Assembly (NCBI GenBank): GCA_013423325.1 | Contig: BLJB01000260.1 | Location: 1-64,000 of the forward strand | Length of the DNA: 64,000 nucleotides | From: Usnea hakonensis | Taxonomy: Eukaryota; Ascomycota; Lecanoromycetes; Lecanorales; Parmeliaceae | Direction of reading: 5' to 3' | Shown: in pieces, positions 55,612-64,000 of the stretch | Numbering within the stretch: the stretch's first letter is position 1 | How the letters are laid out: each line of letters starts with the position of its first letter | Notes under the pieces: generated by a model | Told to the model about the DNA's origin: nothing | The model's input: the letters and a program-made list of their open reading frames with translations, nothing else | Database searches by the model: none | Position numbers and translations under genes: made by a program

Positions 55612-56099
55612 CAGCCGCAAGGAGCAGTCGCACGCTCTTAAAGGAGACTCGGGGCTCGGAGACCCGTCTTGCGAATGTGAGTCTTGACCAGGCTCGGTCA
55701 GCGCATGTCGAAGCGTATGCTATGGGTGCCGTTGAACCGAAATCAGCGCCCGGTGGGACTCTACCAGGAGATGAGATATGGGTCAATAATACAATCACGC
55801 AGGGAAGAGACATGGTGTAAATATGAGCGTGGGCCGAAAGCAGCTTCGGCTGAACTTGTGACGTACCATTGTCTGGTCTAGGATCTCAGATGCGTAGTAT
55901 CAGGCCAGAGGTATCTGTAGGCATTTCAAAAAGCAAGAAGTGTTGAATGCAAAGACTGTCTATCCCAAAAATAAAAACGTTTCAGAAAATCCTTTCTAGC
56001 CTAGGGACACTTCTAGATAAAGAGATAAACAAGGGCGACTCACTATTAATCTTATACCAGCACTTACCCCTTTCTTCCCCCCGCCATTACTGCCTAAAA

Positions 56100-56995
56100 G
56101 AGCGGGACACTCTTACTCCCTTCGTCGGCTCGAACGTTCGCAAATGCACCAGCATCGATCAGGATCTTTGCAATTTCCTCTCGTCCATCCTTGACTGCTA
56201 CCGTAAGAGCATAGCTAATTGATCTGGGCCGATGTTTCCTTTGAGCTCCATCAGGCGTTCAATCAATTGCAGGTCTCCCACGTCTGATGCTGCTCGAAAT
56301 ACGGAGGGGAAGTGCTTGAGAAGCGATGCACCACGAGTTCCGAGCAGATTGATGATCTCCGCGCTCTGGATTCGAGTTGCTGCTGCAAGCGGTGTAACGT
56401 GAAGCCTGCCAAGACTGTTAATGTCTGCTCCTTTTGATATTAGGAACTCTACCAGATCCTTGTTTCCGCTTTTGACAGCAGCAGGAAGGGTGTCATCAGT
56501 TAGTCAAGCTCCAGTGTCAAGGAGAAAGTCAACCAAAGTTTGAGACTGCCGCGTTGAGCAGCAACATCAATTATCGTGCCTGGTCGGTCTGAGTCTTCCA
56601 ATTTCGATTCTTCGTTGAGGTCTACCCCCATTTTAACATTATTGCGACAATTCTCATTGCCTCCTGATCGTCTAAGTAAAAAATGACAAACCATAATGTA
56701 TCTATGTTCCCCAATCGGTAGCCTCCTTGTGAGCATTTTTCAACATGATACGCTCAGCAAGATCTCCTTGTTCTCCCTGTCCTTTGGAGAGAAAGGTTGT
56801 CATATGTATGGCAGAAAGATCGCCGCCTACTTCGAGCAGCATCAAGCAAAGTTGTGGATGAATGTCGAGATACATTGTGCCATCACGCAGACTACAGACC
56901 GCGTGATAAAGGCCGCCTATTAAGGAACCCACTTCGTCGACCTTATAGGGGTCGGTTCTAAATGGTGCCTGTCTCCTTGAGATACAAAGCTGCAA
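56100..56995 (-). pseudogene. Wrecked ankyrin-repeat gene
   Basis: On the minus strand successive frames show ankyrin repeats: LIGGLYHAVCSLRDGTMYLD in one, IIDVAAQRGSLK then (shifted) LVDFLLDTGA, a TGA at 56504-56506, then LPAAVKSGNKDLVEFLISKG + ADINSLGRLHVTPLAAATR, then, shifted again near 56200, YALTVAVKDGREEIAKILID + AGAFANVR. At least two frameshifts and one in-frame stop break the reading, so this is a dead gene. Its beginning and end cannot be placed. Confidence 0.8.
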
Positions 56996-57189
56996 GCAGG
57001 ACGCAGAACCTTTCGAGGCTTTGTAGTATACGCTGCGAGGCAGCCTCGTTGCCAGGAGAGAATTATTACCTCAAGTAGAGCAGCGCTCTACGTCACTACG
57101 TGGTAGTCCTCATGAAATCGTGCCGAGCTACTCTTGTCCACCCATTGACCCTTAAATCGTTCCTTTTACCTCAGTAATAATATGTACTG

Positions 57190-57450
57190 ATTTAACCTTC
57201 TAAACCCACTCCCAAATCTACTCCCTAATCTACTCCCAAATCCACTGATTTTTCTTTTTCTCAGGGGGAGACCCCCTGAAACCCCCCTCTCTATTCCCAA
57301 ATCTATTGATTTCCTTCTTTTTCTCAGGGGGAGACCCCCTGAAACCCCCCTTCTCTTCCAAATCCACTCCCAAATCCATTAATTTCTTCCTTTTTTCAGG
57401 GGGAGACCCCCTAAAACCCCACTCTCTACTCCTAAATCCACTAATTTCTT
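57190..57450. repeat. Minisatellite with perfect hairpins
   Basis: Three units of about 63-72 bp share the core cagggggagaccccctg (near 57262 and 57325) or cagggggagacccccta (57397), preceded by a pyrimidine run (ttctttttct) and followed by aaaccccactctctact-like sequence and a tcccaaatc block. The first two cores are perfect inverted repeats, seven G/C-rich pairs around a 3-base loop; the third has lost one pair. Confidence 0.88.
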
Positions 57451-57798
57451 CTTTTTAATATAGAACCTACAATAGGCGGTCAAAAATCCACATATAAACC
57501 ATCATTTAAAAGCGCATTATTTACTCTATAATTCTACCTCTTTATATTATTATCATATTGTATATAGAAGAAAAGGAATTAAAATAAAAAGGATTTAGAG
57601 AAACGAAGTTCTTAAGACTTTCCTATTCGGGTATAAAGTATACTTAGAGTATGTTTTAGCTCCGGCTAAGTTAAATCCGATCATATAATTGGCTATTGAG
57701 TTCGGGCCTTAGCTCCCTGCACTTTTTTCTCAAATCAACTGCACAGGGAGAAAGCAAGCTTTCCAATTACTTATTCAAAAAGCATATGGCAATGGATA

Positions 57799-57845
57799 TC
57801 TTCTCTAGCCACCAAAGCAAACCAAGGCGTCAGCGTTCGACATTG
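57799..57845. repeat. 47 bp shared segment, copy 2
   Basis: Matches 55565-55611 with one mismatch (t at 57806 where copy 1 has a). On the minus strand this copy supplies the last codons and the stop of the Wss1-like gene (DNVER and TGA) and about 31 bp of its 3' flank. Confidence 0.9.
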
Positions 57846-59281
57846 TCTTTACGACCTCCACAGATCCCACAGCGTCCACAATCCGCGGCATTGATGTATT
57901 CGTTTCCATGACAAGCATCGCTTCTGCATTGCCAGTATTTTGTGATTTTCTTCGTGTCCAGAACATGACTACATGCTATGCACAGTGGTGAGCCGCGATC
58001 GTTTGACATAGAACAGATTGGGCAAATCAGTTCCGATGGCTCAGACGTTTGGGTTGGTGCTATTGCTGGAGAACTGGACAGCGACGATGCGCTTTTATTA
58101 GGCGTTGCCTTGTTCGATTTAGGCAAAGGACGAATATTGATCCGGACAGCCTTTGTATTCTGTGTGTGTGGTCGAACATCTTCTTCCACGTACTGAGGTA
58201 TATCTTGCATGCGTATTCGATCTGGAGGATCTGTTTTTGGTTCAATGGCAGTCTGATCTCTTGCTGCTATTGCCTGTGGACTTGATTCGAGACCGTCCAA
58301 CCCTTGTAGCTCTTCGATTTCCCGCTTGACATGAACGTCATCTTGATCCTCATCTTCGCACACTTTGACCATGCCACGACCCTTGCGATCTCGCATGCGC
58401 GAGCCATCAAGCTCAACCGCCTCATCCCCACCTTGAGCGTCCTCGTAGTCACTCTCCGTCTCGCTGCCACTCAGCATCCACTTTTCATCTTTGACATCCG
58501 TCTCCTCCTCTTTCTTTTCTTCAAACCTCGCCAACGCCGCTGCAGCTCTCAACTCCCTTCCCCGCATACTTCCCGCAACCCTCGGCTTGCCTTTAGCCTT
58601 TTTCCCCTGCTCTAACTTCACCTTCGTATCGTCGTCTCCGCCCAACGTTTGCCCATTGACCCCAAACTTCTTCCTAATCCTCCTCTGCTGCCTTTCCGCA
58701 TACGTTTCTTTCTTCTTCCCCTCACCGACGCCACCCCTCTTCCTTTTCCCACCCCTCGAACTCCTAAATGTCCCACCACATACATGAGCCGGCAAGATTT
58801 CATCCTCCGTCCTTCCCCCAGTGTGATACTCCCCACTCAACAGCGTCTGACCTCTTCCCCAAAGACCATCGCCAGTATACCCTTTTCCCCACAGCTCCCT
58901 CAACTCCCCCGCGAACCGATTCCGCACCTTCCAAAATTCCCGCCCATGGTTCATCTGCAAACAATGCGCCAATTCATGCATCATAACCATCTGCACGCTC
59001 CGGAAGCTCAACCAGTGGCCCGTATACGGCGCTTTGAGCACCAACTGGATGATTTCGCCGGCGTTGAAATTCCGGCCGATGAACTCGGAATTTGGCTCGT
59101 GTTCTTCAAGCGACATGACTGAGAGATGGGAGTGGTTCATGATGGGGTGGCAGATGGCGGCGATGCGTTCGAGGAAGTCGAGGGCGTACGCATAGGTGGG
59201 GCCCGGGAGAGGCTTGATGAAGATGATGCGGGAGGAAGGTTGCGGGCGGGGAGCGTTGAGACGTTGAATACCAATCGGCAT
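57830..59281 (-). CDS. Wss1-like DNA-dependent metalloprotease
   Basis: Intronless gene of 483 aa from the ATG at 59281. The WLM (Wss1p-like metalloprotease) domain fills residues 1-200. The zinc site is MHELAHCLQMNHGREFW, His102, Glu103, His106 and His112, as in Wss1 and Spartan-like proteases. FIGRNFNAGEIIQLVLK is conserved as well. The C-terminal part has a RanBP2-type zinc finger (ICPICSMSNDRGSPLCIACS) and a second Cys-rich motif (YWQCRSDACHGNEYINAADC + GRCGICGG). The middle is Lys/Glu-rich and disordered. Known: Wss1 cuts DNA-protein crosslinks and acts with SUMO and Cdc48 in the nucleus. The last codons fall in the shared 47 bp segment, so the natural C-terminus may have been changed. 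Confidence 0.92.
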   Translation of the reverse strand: MPIGIQRLNAPRPQPSSRIIFIKPLPGPTYAYALDFLERIAAICHPIMNHSHLSVMSLEEHEPNSEFIGRNFNAGEIIQLVLKAPYTGHWLSFRSVQMVMMHELAHCLQMNHGREFWKVRNRFAGELRELWGKGYTGDGLWGRGQTLLSGEYHTGGRTEDEILPAHVCGGTFRSSRGGKRKRGGVGEGKKKETYAERQQRRIRKKFGVNGQTLGGDDDTKVKLEQGKKAKGKPRVAGSMRGRELRAAAALARFEEKKEEETDVKDEKWMLSGSETESDYEDAQGGDEAVELDGSRMRDRKGRGMVKVCEDEDQDDVHVKREIEELQGLDGLESSPQAIAARDQTAIEPKTDPPDRIRMQDIPQYVEEDVRPHTQNTKAVRINIRPLPKSNKATPNKSASSLSSSPAIAPTQTSEPSELICPICSMSNDRGSPLCIACSHVLDTKKITKYWQCRSDACHGNEYINAADCGRCGICGGRKDNVER

Positions 59282-59908
59282 CGTGGCGAGAAGGTAGGTG
59301 ATTGAATTATGGGAAATGGGCTGAAAATCATGTTAAACATGGGCTGTGGTTGAATTGAAACGTCGAAGAAGTGGGGGTTTTTTGACGTGTGGCAAATAGA
59401 CGCGGTAGCACGTGACGCCAACTATGATGATCATGAGGCGAAGTAACTGGCTTATGCACAAGATAGAAAGGTGCCAAAGCCCTTGGTATCGACTTGGGAG
59501 TCATATACAGCTATCATACGTTTCTGAAATACGAACCGATTGCTTAGTGTAGTTGCAGTCTGTTTAGGAAGGATTACTTGAAGGTTTAGCAGTGGATGAT
59601 GTGAGAAGAGATGCCAATGGTTATGAAATACGCAACGCCTTGCTATGCTTCAATATCCGTCCGCTCTGAACAACGTAAAAGGCAAGGCCACACTGAATTC
59701 CACGAGCATCGTATATATGCACACGCTCACCCACTGCTCCTTCCACAGCACAGAGCTGAGATGTCACAACAGTCACATCTGCGAGGACATCTGATGGCTA
59801 CCAGTCGTGTCAACGGGATATATCTAGCTTCGGCGAGCAGCTCTGCCTGTAGTCTCTGGTGACTGGCATATTGGAAATGGGTTGTATCAGAGTAGAGGAG
59901 GCAGCCTT
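59282..59908. other. Intergenic, Wss1 gene promoter
   Basis: 627 bp between the Wss1-like start and the 3' end of the carrier gene. No gene seen; the plus-strand frame at 59611-59862 has no support. Confidence 0.45.
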
Positions 59909-61340
59909 TCAACCTTCAGCGGAAGCTCTCTTCTTCTCATTCACCCTCTTCGCCATCTTCTTCCCGACCTCGTAGCTACTGATCATGATAGCACACGCAG
60001 GCGCCACTTTTAGCATCCTCGGCACCCAAGCCTTGAACAGGCCTGCCATTCCCTCCTCTTTCCAAAGATGGTAAATGAAAAGCGGCATTGCTCGCTCTTC
60101 TGGTCTTAGTGCGGTTGACGCTACTTTCCCGGTATTTTTACTGGGCTCATGAAGGAGTACTTGCTGTCGCGTCTTCCCAACATCGAAGGGCGTTGTGATA
60201 ACAGAAGCGATGGCTCCAGAAACACTTCCAGCCAGGAAGCTGTCCACAAATGTTACAGTGTGGTTACTGTTATCTCTTGACTCCGATCTCTGTTTCGTCC
60301 GCGAGTAAGGGGGGTCTCGTATGTCTGTCAACGCATTCCGCACAGCTTCATATCCCCACCAATATAACCCACTAAACGGCACATCCCTCCACATCGTTAA
60401 TGTCAATCCTCGCCAAAGTGATGCGTATCCCTGTGAATGAACCATCGTCCGCAATCCTGTGAGTGTCTCAGCGAACACACCTGTTCCACTGCCAGATGTA
60501 GCGGCCTGCATTCGCGTTCGAAACATCTCGATAGGGCTGATGACACTTGCAGCGGCAACCCTCGCTATCGAACCAGCGATCAGAGGGGCGTATGCATCAG
60601 GAACGTGATTATGTATAGGGCTGTGAGGATTCGAACGGAGAGAATCGTAACCGGTAAAATAGATGACATTTCCGGGTATAGACATGACGAGGGTCGGGGA
60701 GAGACCCCGCCAAAGAGATGTAGGTCCTTCATGACGAGCGATCTTGCGGAGCCCGTCGAGAGTAGATGTGAAGTTCCTGCGGCGTGTCTCATCGACGGCG
60801 CAGTTGGCGGCTGAAGACGGTGAAGAGGATATCGATGGATTGAGGGTTGCGAGAGTAGCGGTCGAAGAAGAGTTGCCTGCTATGCAAAAGGAGGAGGTAT
60901 TATTTACCCAGAAGACTTCGCGGCAGCAGGCCGTAACGCCGATATTTGCAGGAAGATTTGTGAAATTCGAAGAGGCTTTCGGGATAGAAACGTTGGACGC
61001 TTGGGGTTGAGATTGCAGGCGCACACGGACAACATCTAAAGGTGTGACTGTTGACAGTTAAAATCGGAGATTGAAACAGTTTTGGTCGTTGGGGAAAGAA
61101 AGTACCGAGTAGAGATGTCAGGAGACTGCCGGATACTGCAGAGAGCATCTTTTGCCCGGCAGATATATCCAATGGGGCCTCCGGTGCCTTGGAGCTATCC
61201 ATTGCTACCGAATTGCTTGGTCCCGTATGTTTCGATGACATGTCACGCCTATGTTGAAGAGGATATTCCGGGTTTCCATGACTCGGGGTGGCGACCTGGT
61301 GTTCGTCTGTTCGTGTTGGCTCTGATATGAAGCCTGACAT
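59909..61340 (-). CDS. Mitochondrial carrier, Mtm1/SLC25A39-like
   Basis: Two exons (61340-61106 and 61035-59909) give 453 aa. The splice joins VSGSLLTSLL to DVVRVRLQSQ, making the first carrier signature (S-L-L-D-V-V-R-V-R in place of P-x-D). The second, SPIEMFRTRMQA, and third, TTPFDVGKTRQQVLL, are classical. Other landmarks: LWRGLSPTLVMSIPGNVIYF, YASLWRGLTLTMWRDVPFSG, and LFKAWVPRMLKVAPACAIMI. A Ser/Cys-rich insert between helices 1 and 2 (about residues 100-145) is typical of the Mtm1 group. Known: yeast Mtm1 and human SLC25A39 act in mitochondrial glutathione import and influence manganese and heme handling. Which of these applies here is inference. The first signature lacks its usual proline. 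Confidence 0.92.
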
Positions 61341-62197
61341 TCAAAGTCTTATAGCACGAATGGTATGCTAGGACTAATGATAGAATGGCGAGAGACTCGG
61401 TGAATTGTTTATGATGTTAGGAGTAGCAGCTGTCAAAATCGAGGGACGCATCATCCATTATACAGTAAAACCTGGTTATAGCGATATGGTTGGTGCGAAA
61501 TTAAATATCGCTGTATAGAGGTTATCGTTATAACAAATAGCGCTAAGACTCCCGAAAGTATAAAATACCCGCTTTCTAGCTAAAAACTTCTATATCTTAT
61601 CCTCGTATTTATATTAGACCTAGTAAAACGACCTTTTTTCTAGACTATAAGTACCTCTAAGCCTAAATTAGGTATATAGTTACCTCTCGATATAGCGATA
61701 TTCTAGGTAAAATCTAACAATATCGTAATCAGAAGGTTTATCGCTATTTGTATAGAAAAAAGTATAGTCTTGAAAAAGATATCGCTGTAAGGAGGTTATC
61801 GCTATAAACAATAACGCTCTAAAGGGGTTTTACTGTATTAATTTTTGACTAATTAAAGTAAGGGCAAGCGGAAAGGGAATTAAGTCCGAGCCCTAAGTCC
61901 GAGCCCGCTGTCACCCCCAAAGGCGCGCCTAAACAATGAGCTTGCCAGCTTGGGGCCAATGGTTCCACCATACTAGGGATAGTCCATATTCTTCAGCCGC
62001 ACAGGGCAGCATTTTCTACTCAAGACTAGCCTCTGTCCTTCGCAAGCCGTGAAGTCTTTGATAAGGCCATCGCATCGTTCTCTTCATGTTTCATCATCAT
62101 CATCATCATCATCACTGCTGGTGTTTTTCCTTGCGCTGAAAGGTGCTCGTCAAGCGCCAACAAAAACCACACTCACTGATCCGTGCCGTCACTCATC
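61341..62197. other. Divergent intergenic with MITE
   Basis: 857 bp between divergent start codons. It holds the pogo-type MITE (listed). A (TCA)n run lies at about 62091-62116, upstream of the membrane protein start. No gene. Confidence 0.6.
61463..61835. mobile_element. Pogo/Fot-type MITE
   Basis: A 373 bp AT-rich element with perfect 10 bp terminal inverted repeats, cagtaaaacc at the left and ggttttactg at the right, flanked by TA on both sides (61461-61462 and 61836-61837), the target duplication of the Tc1/mariner superfamily. Imperfect subterminal repeats with ttatcgctata-like blocks occur at both ends. The CAGTAAAACC end is that of Fot/pogo elements. There is no transposase frame, so it is non-autonomous. 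The high TpA content suggests repeat-induced point mutation. Confidence 0.88.
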
Positions 62198-63088
62198 ATG
62201 TTTCCCCGAATCCAGCTACCCAAGGAGCGAGTCTCCAAGAAACCCTCACCATATCCAAGCCTCGCGTTCCACCTCCTACGACTGAGCCAACTGCTCTCCT
62301 CCATCATCGTCTCCAGCGTTCTGATCTTCTTCATCCACCACTTGCATGTAGAAAAATACTATATACCATGGACCTTCATCGTTGTACGCAGGCGCCATCC
62401 ATTCCCCTCCGCCACTTCCACTGACCATCAACCACAGCTCCTCACAGTCTCCCTCTTGGGAATAGTTGCCCTCGTAGCAACAACGACCCTCCACCTGACT
62501 CTCACCCTGAACCCCAAACACAATCTCCTCTCAAACCTCAGCCTCCTCATCCTCTGGATCCTCGGCCTCTCCCTCCTTTCCTGGAACCTCGGCTGGACCC
62601 TCGGCCACCGCTGCACCCCCGCCACATGGCACAACAACGCCGGCATCATGGTCTGCCGTCTCTACAAATCCCTCACCGCCTTCACCGTCACTGGCCTTGT
62701 TTCCACGCTGTTGGCATTGGCGCTTGACCTCCATGTCCAGAGAAGTTCTACCCAATTGGGAAGTTACAATCAGATGTTAGATATCAAGGCGCCGACGGAT
62801 CTACGGTCGAGCAGTCCCTTTCATGGAGGCGTGGAAGGGTTCGAGCCGGCGCATGGAAGGGAGAGGAGTCCGTATCACACAGGTGGGTTGGAGGCGAGTT
62901 ATGATCAGAGACGGGATCCCAGTCCGTACGAAGGGGCCGACACGGCGTATTCTCATCGTCGGGACCCGAGCCATGACTTGGCTAGGCCGTACAAGGTGCA
63001 AAAACCGATCGAGGCGCAGCAATTCGGGTATAGTACTCCAAGTGAGCAGACAAGTTATGGGGGAGGTGGAGGCACGGGATGGATGTAG
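62198..63088 (+). CDS. Four-helix membrane protein, MARVEL-like
   Basis: Starts at the ATG at 62198 (MFPRIQLPKERVSKKPSPYP). The frame is open throughout, but a 54 nt intron (62384-62437, GTACGC...CACAG) is likely because it removes a polar, His/Pro-rich insert from the second membrane helix and joins YYIPWTFIV to LLTVSLLGIVALV; spliced length 278 aa, unspliced 296. Four membrane helices lie in the first 175 residues, the third including LSLLILWILGLSLLSWNLGW and the fourth LTAFTVTGLVSTLLALALDL. The pattern fits the fungal MARVEL-type proteins. The C-terminal 100 residues are a cytosolic tail rich in Tyr, Arg, Asp, Ser and Gly with repeated SPYxxG/RRDPS units. Function unknown; such proteins are tied to membrane domains. 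Confidence 0.8.
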   Translation: MFPRIQLPKERVSKKPSPYPSLAFHLLRLSQLLSSIIVSSVLIFFIHHLHVEKYYIPWTFIVVRRRHPFPSATSTDHQPQLLTVSLLGIVALVATTTLHLTLTLNPKHNLLSNLSLLILWILGLSLLSWNLGWTLGHRCTPATWHNNAGIMVCRLYKSLTAFTVTGLVSTLLALALDLHVQRSSTQLGSYNQMLDIKAPTDLRSSSPFHGGVEGFEPAHGRERSPYHTGGLEASYDQRRDPSPYEGADTAYSHRRDPSHDLARPYKVQKPIEAQQFGYSTPSEQTSYGGGGGTGWM

Positions 63089-63393
63089 GATGACGCGAAT
63101 GGGTTTCAAAAGATTTCGTTGTTTCATTCATTCTGTTTCAAATTCTGGTCTTCGCATTAATTGGGAAGCAATTGGGAAGCAATTGGGAAGCATGAGGTTG
63201 GGATACCGGTTATTTTGAAGCTATTTAGATGCAATCTGAGCTCACATTTGGGGAAGTTTAATTTACGCAATCTCGTATCTACCGCTAATAGCCTTTGATT
63301 CTGTTTGTAGCCATTCCATACCATTCCATGCAATGCAGAAACACGAGCCGTCAGCACTTGATAGGCTCTTGACCCACAGCCCACAACGAGCCA
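63089..63393. other. Intergenic between convergent genes
   Basis: About 300 bp between the stops of the membrane protein gene and the Ctr86-like gene. Contains only the 11 bp repeat. Confidence 0.5.
63159..63191. repeat. 11 bp triplet repeat
   Basis: Three perfect tandem copies of aattgggaagc in the 3' region of the membrane protein gene. Confidence 0.9.
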
Positions 63394-64000
63394 TCAAGGC
63401 GCCGTCCGGGCACCCGCTTGAACCGGCGCATTAACGACTCGTTCTCCGATATCCTCTGCTCTCACAATTCCACTTCCACGGATGCCAGGAAAGACTGGAT
63501 TCCCACTCGGCTCCAGGCGCCTCACTAGCTCTTTGTTCTCCTCATTTCCCTCCAATAAGAATCTTAGACACATGACCGCGTGCTCTCTGATGTACGGATT
63601 GTTGCCATCGTACGTACAGCAAGCTACCACCATTTCAACTCCGCCGTATTGTCGAATCTGATCCTGCACCGTACGACTCTTCCATACAAGAGACGACAGA
63701 ACAAGTATGACGAGCTTTTTAAGGTTGCGCCACTCAAAGTCAGATGGGTCGGCAGCGTCGAGAGCATCTTGGTCTTGGCTGTCGGCTTGGGACAGTGGAG
63801 ATGGAGCTGGCATTGGGCCATCTGTCGGCATCGGTATGCCGGCAACGTCGTTAACGTCGAAAGGGCGCTCAACCGCAACTGCAGTGGCTGAATCGACAGA
63901 TGACTGGACTGGCTGCGGTGGTTGCTGCTTTGCTGCTTGTTGTGCCTCCGCTGCTGTTTGAGGCAGAGGGGCAGTGGTGATGTCAGCGTGAGGAATGCTA
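63394..64000 (-). CDS. Ataxin-10/Ctr86-like protein, partial
   Basis: The minus-strand frame is open from the window edge to its stop at 63394, about 201 residues; the 5' part lies outside. The C-terminal ataxin-10 domain is clear: LKKLVILVLSSLVWKSRTVQ, DQIRQYGGVEMVVACCTYDG, and NNPYIREHAVMCLRFLLEGN + EENKELVRRLEP. This is the last armadillo-like helical repeat of the family. Before it lies a Pro/Gln/Ala-rich linker. Known: yeast Ctr86 is essential and of uncertain function; ataxin-10 in animals acts in cell division and neuron survival. The linker before the domain is typical of moulds. ATG codons inside the frame (63831, 63813) are probably not starts. Confidence 0.9.
   Translation of the reverse strand, partial: SIPHADITTAPLPQTAAEAQQAAKQQPPQPVQSSVDSATAVAVERPFDVNDVAGIPMPTDGPMPAPSPLSQADSQDQDALDAADPSDFEWRNLKKLVILVLSSLVWKSRTVQDQIRQYGGVEMVVACCTYDGNNPYIREHAVMCLRFLLEGNEENKELVRRLEPSGNPVFPGIRGSGIVRAEDIGERVVNAPVQAGARTAP

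Larger units (their letters stand above)
55562..57829. other. Decay zone between two genes
   Basis: 2.3 kb that hold the shifted coding tail (to 55820), the shared 47 bp segment, a wrecked ankyrin gene, the hairpin minisatellite and an AT-rich pocket at 57460-57640. No intact gene is seen. The parts with content are listed separately. Confidence 0.6.

Noticed and set aside
60620..60650. Sequence resembling a tRNA T-arm (ggattcgaac)
   Set aside because: Lies inside the coding sequence of the carrier gene and no cloverleaf can be built around it.

Overview
The window is nuclear DNA of a filamentous ascomycete (Pezizomycotina); the exact class is not certain, Dothideomycetes or a close relative is an impression only. 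The signs are genes split by short GT-AG introns (44 to about 165 nt), fungal families (Kch1-type potassium channel, SAT4/PTH11-like rhodopsin-domain receptor, alternative oxidase, Wss1 protease), single genes without operon logic, and small decayed transposon pieces in AT-rich pockets. I see no tRNA, rRNA, CRISPR or bacterial feature. Exon borders below were worked out by hand from splice signals, reading phase and remembered family patterns; coding lengths close in frame for every model given.

Layout. 0-3 kb: a gene-poor end and a small coiled-coil ORF, then two poly-C tracts around two N bases (an assembly seam). 3-9 kb: TAPT1/Emp65-like membrane protein and a Kch1-like potassium channel, both on the minus strand. 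9-16 kb: two large minus-strand genes of the same plan (one membrane segment near the N-terminus, then a long coiled coil) separated by a broken Ty1/copia RNase H piece. 16-19 kb: divergent BCKDH E1-beta and COX15, both mitochondrial, over a 193 bp shared promoter. 20-26 kb: a six-exon dynamin-like GTPase and cytosolic lysyl-tRNA synthetase. 26-36 kb: a Cys-motif, Gln-rich protein, a small hypothetical gene, a RING-H2 protein, a rhodopsin-domain receptor and GMPPA-type mannose-1-phosphate guanylyltransferase. 37-49 kb: an unresolved secreted-protein locus, a PNPOx-like/ferredoxin-reductase fusion, an FBXO9-like F-box protein, a two-zinc-motif protein, alternative oxidase and the SWR1 subunit Vps71/ZNHIT1. 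49-57 kb is the accessory part: a secreted Ala/Ser-repeat protein, a truncated receptor pseudogene, a hypothetical gene with a broken 3' end, a wrecked ankyrin gene and a hairpin-bearing minisatellite. 57-64 kb: Wss1-like protease, Mtm1-like carrier, a pogo-type MITE, a four-helix membrane protein and the 3' part of a Ctr86/ataxin-10 gene running off the edge.

Most recognised genes are housekeeping and do not form one pathway, though several concern the mitochondrion (BCKDH, Cox15, AOX, Mtm1). There is no convincing secondary-metabolite cluster or new defence system. The points most worth a second look are the paired TM/coiled-coil genes, a 47 bp segment shared between the 3' ends of two unrelated genes, two MITE-like elements, and the decay zone at 53.9-57.5 kb.
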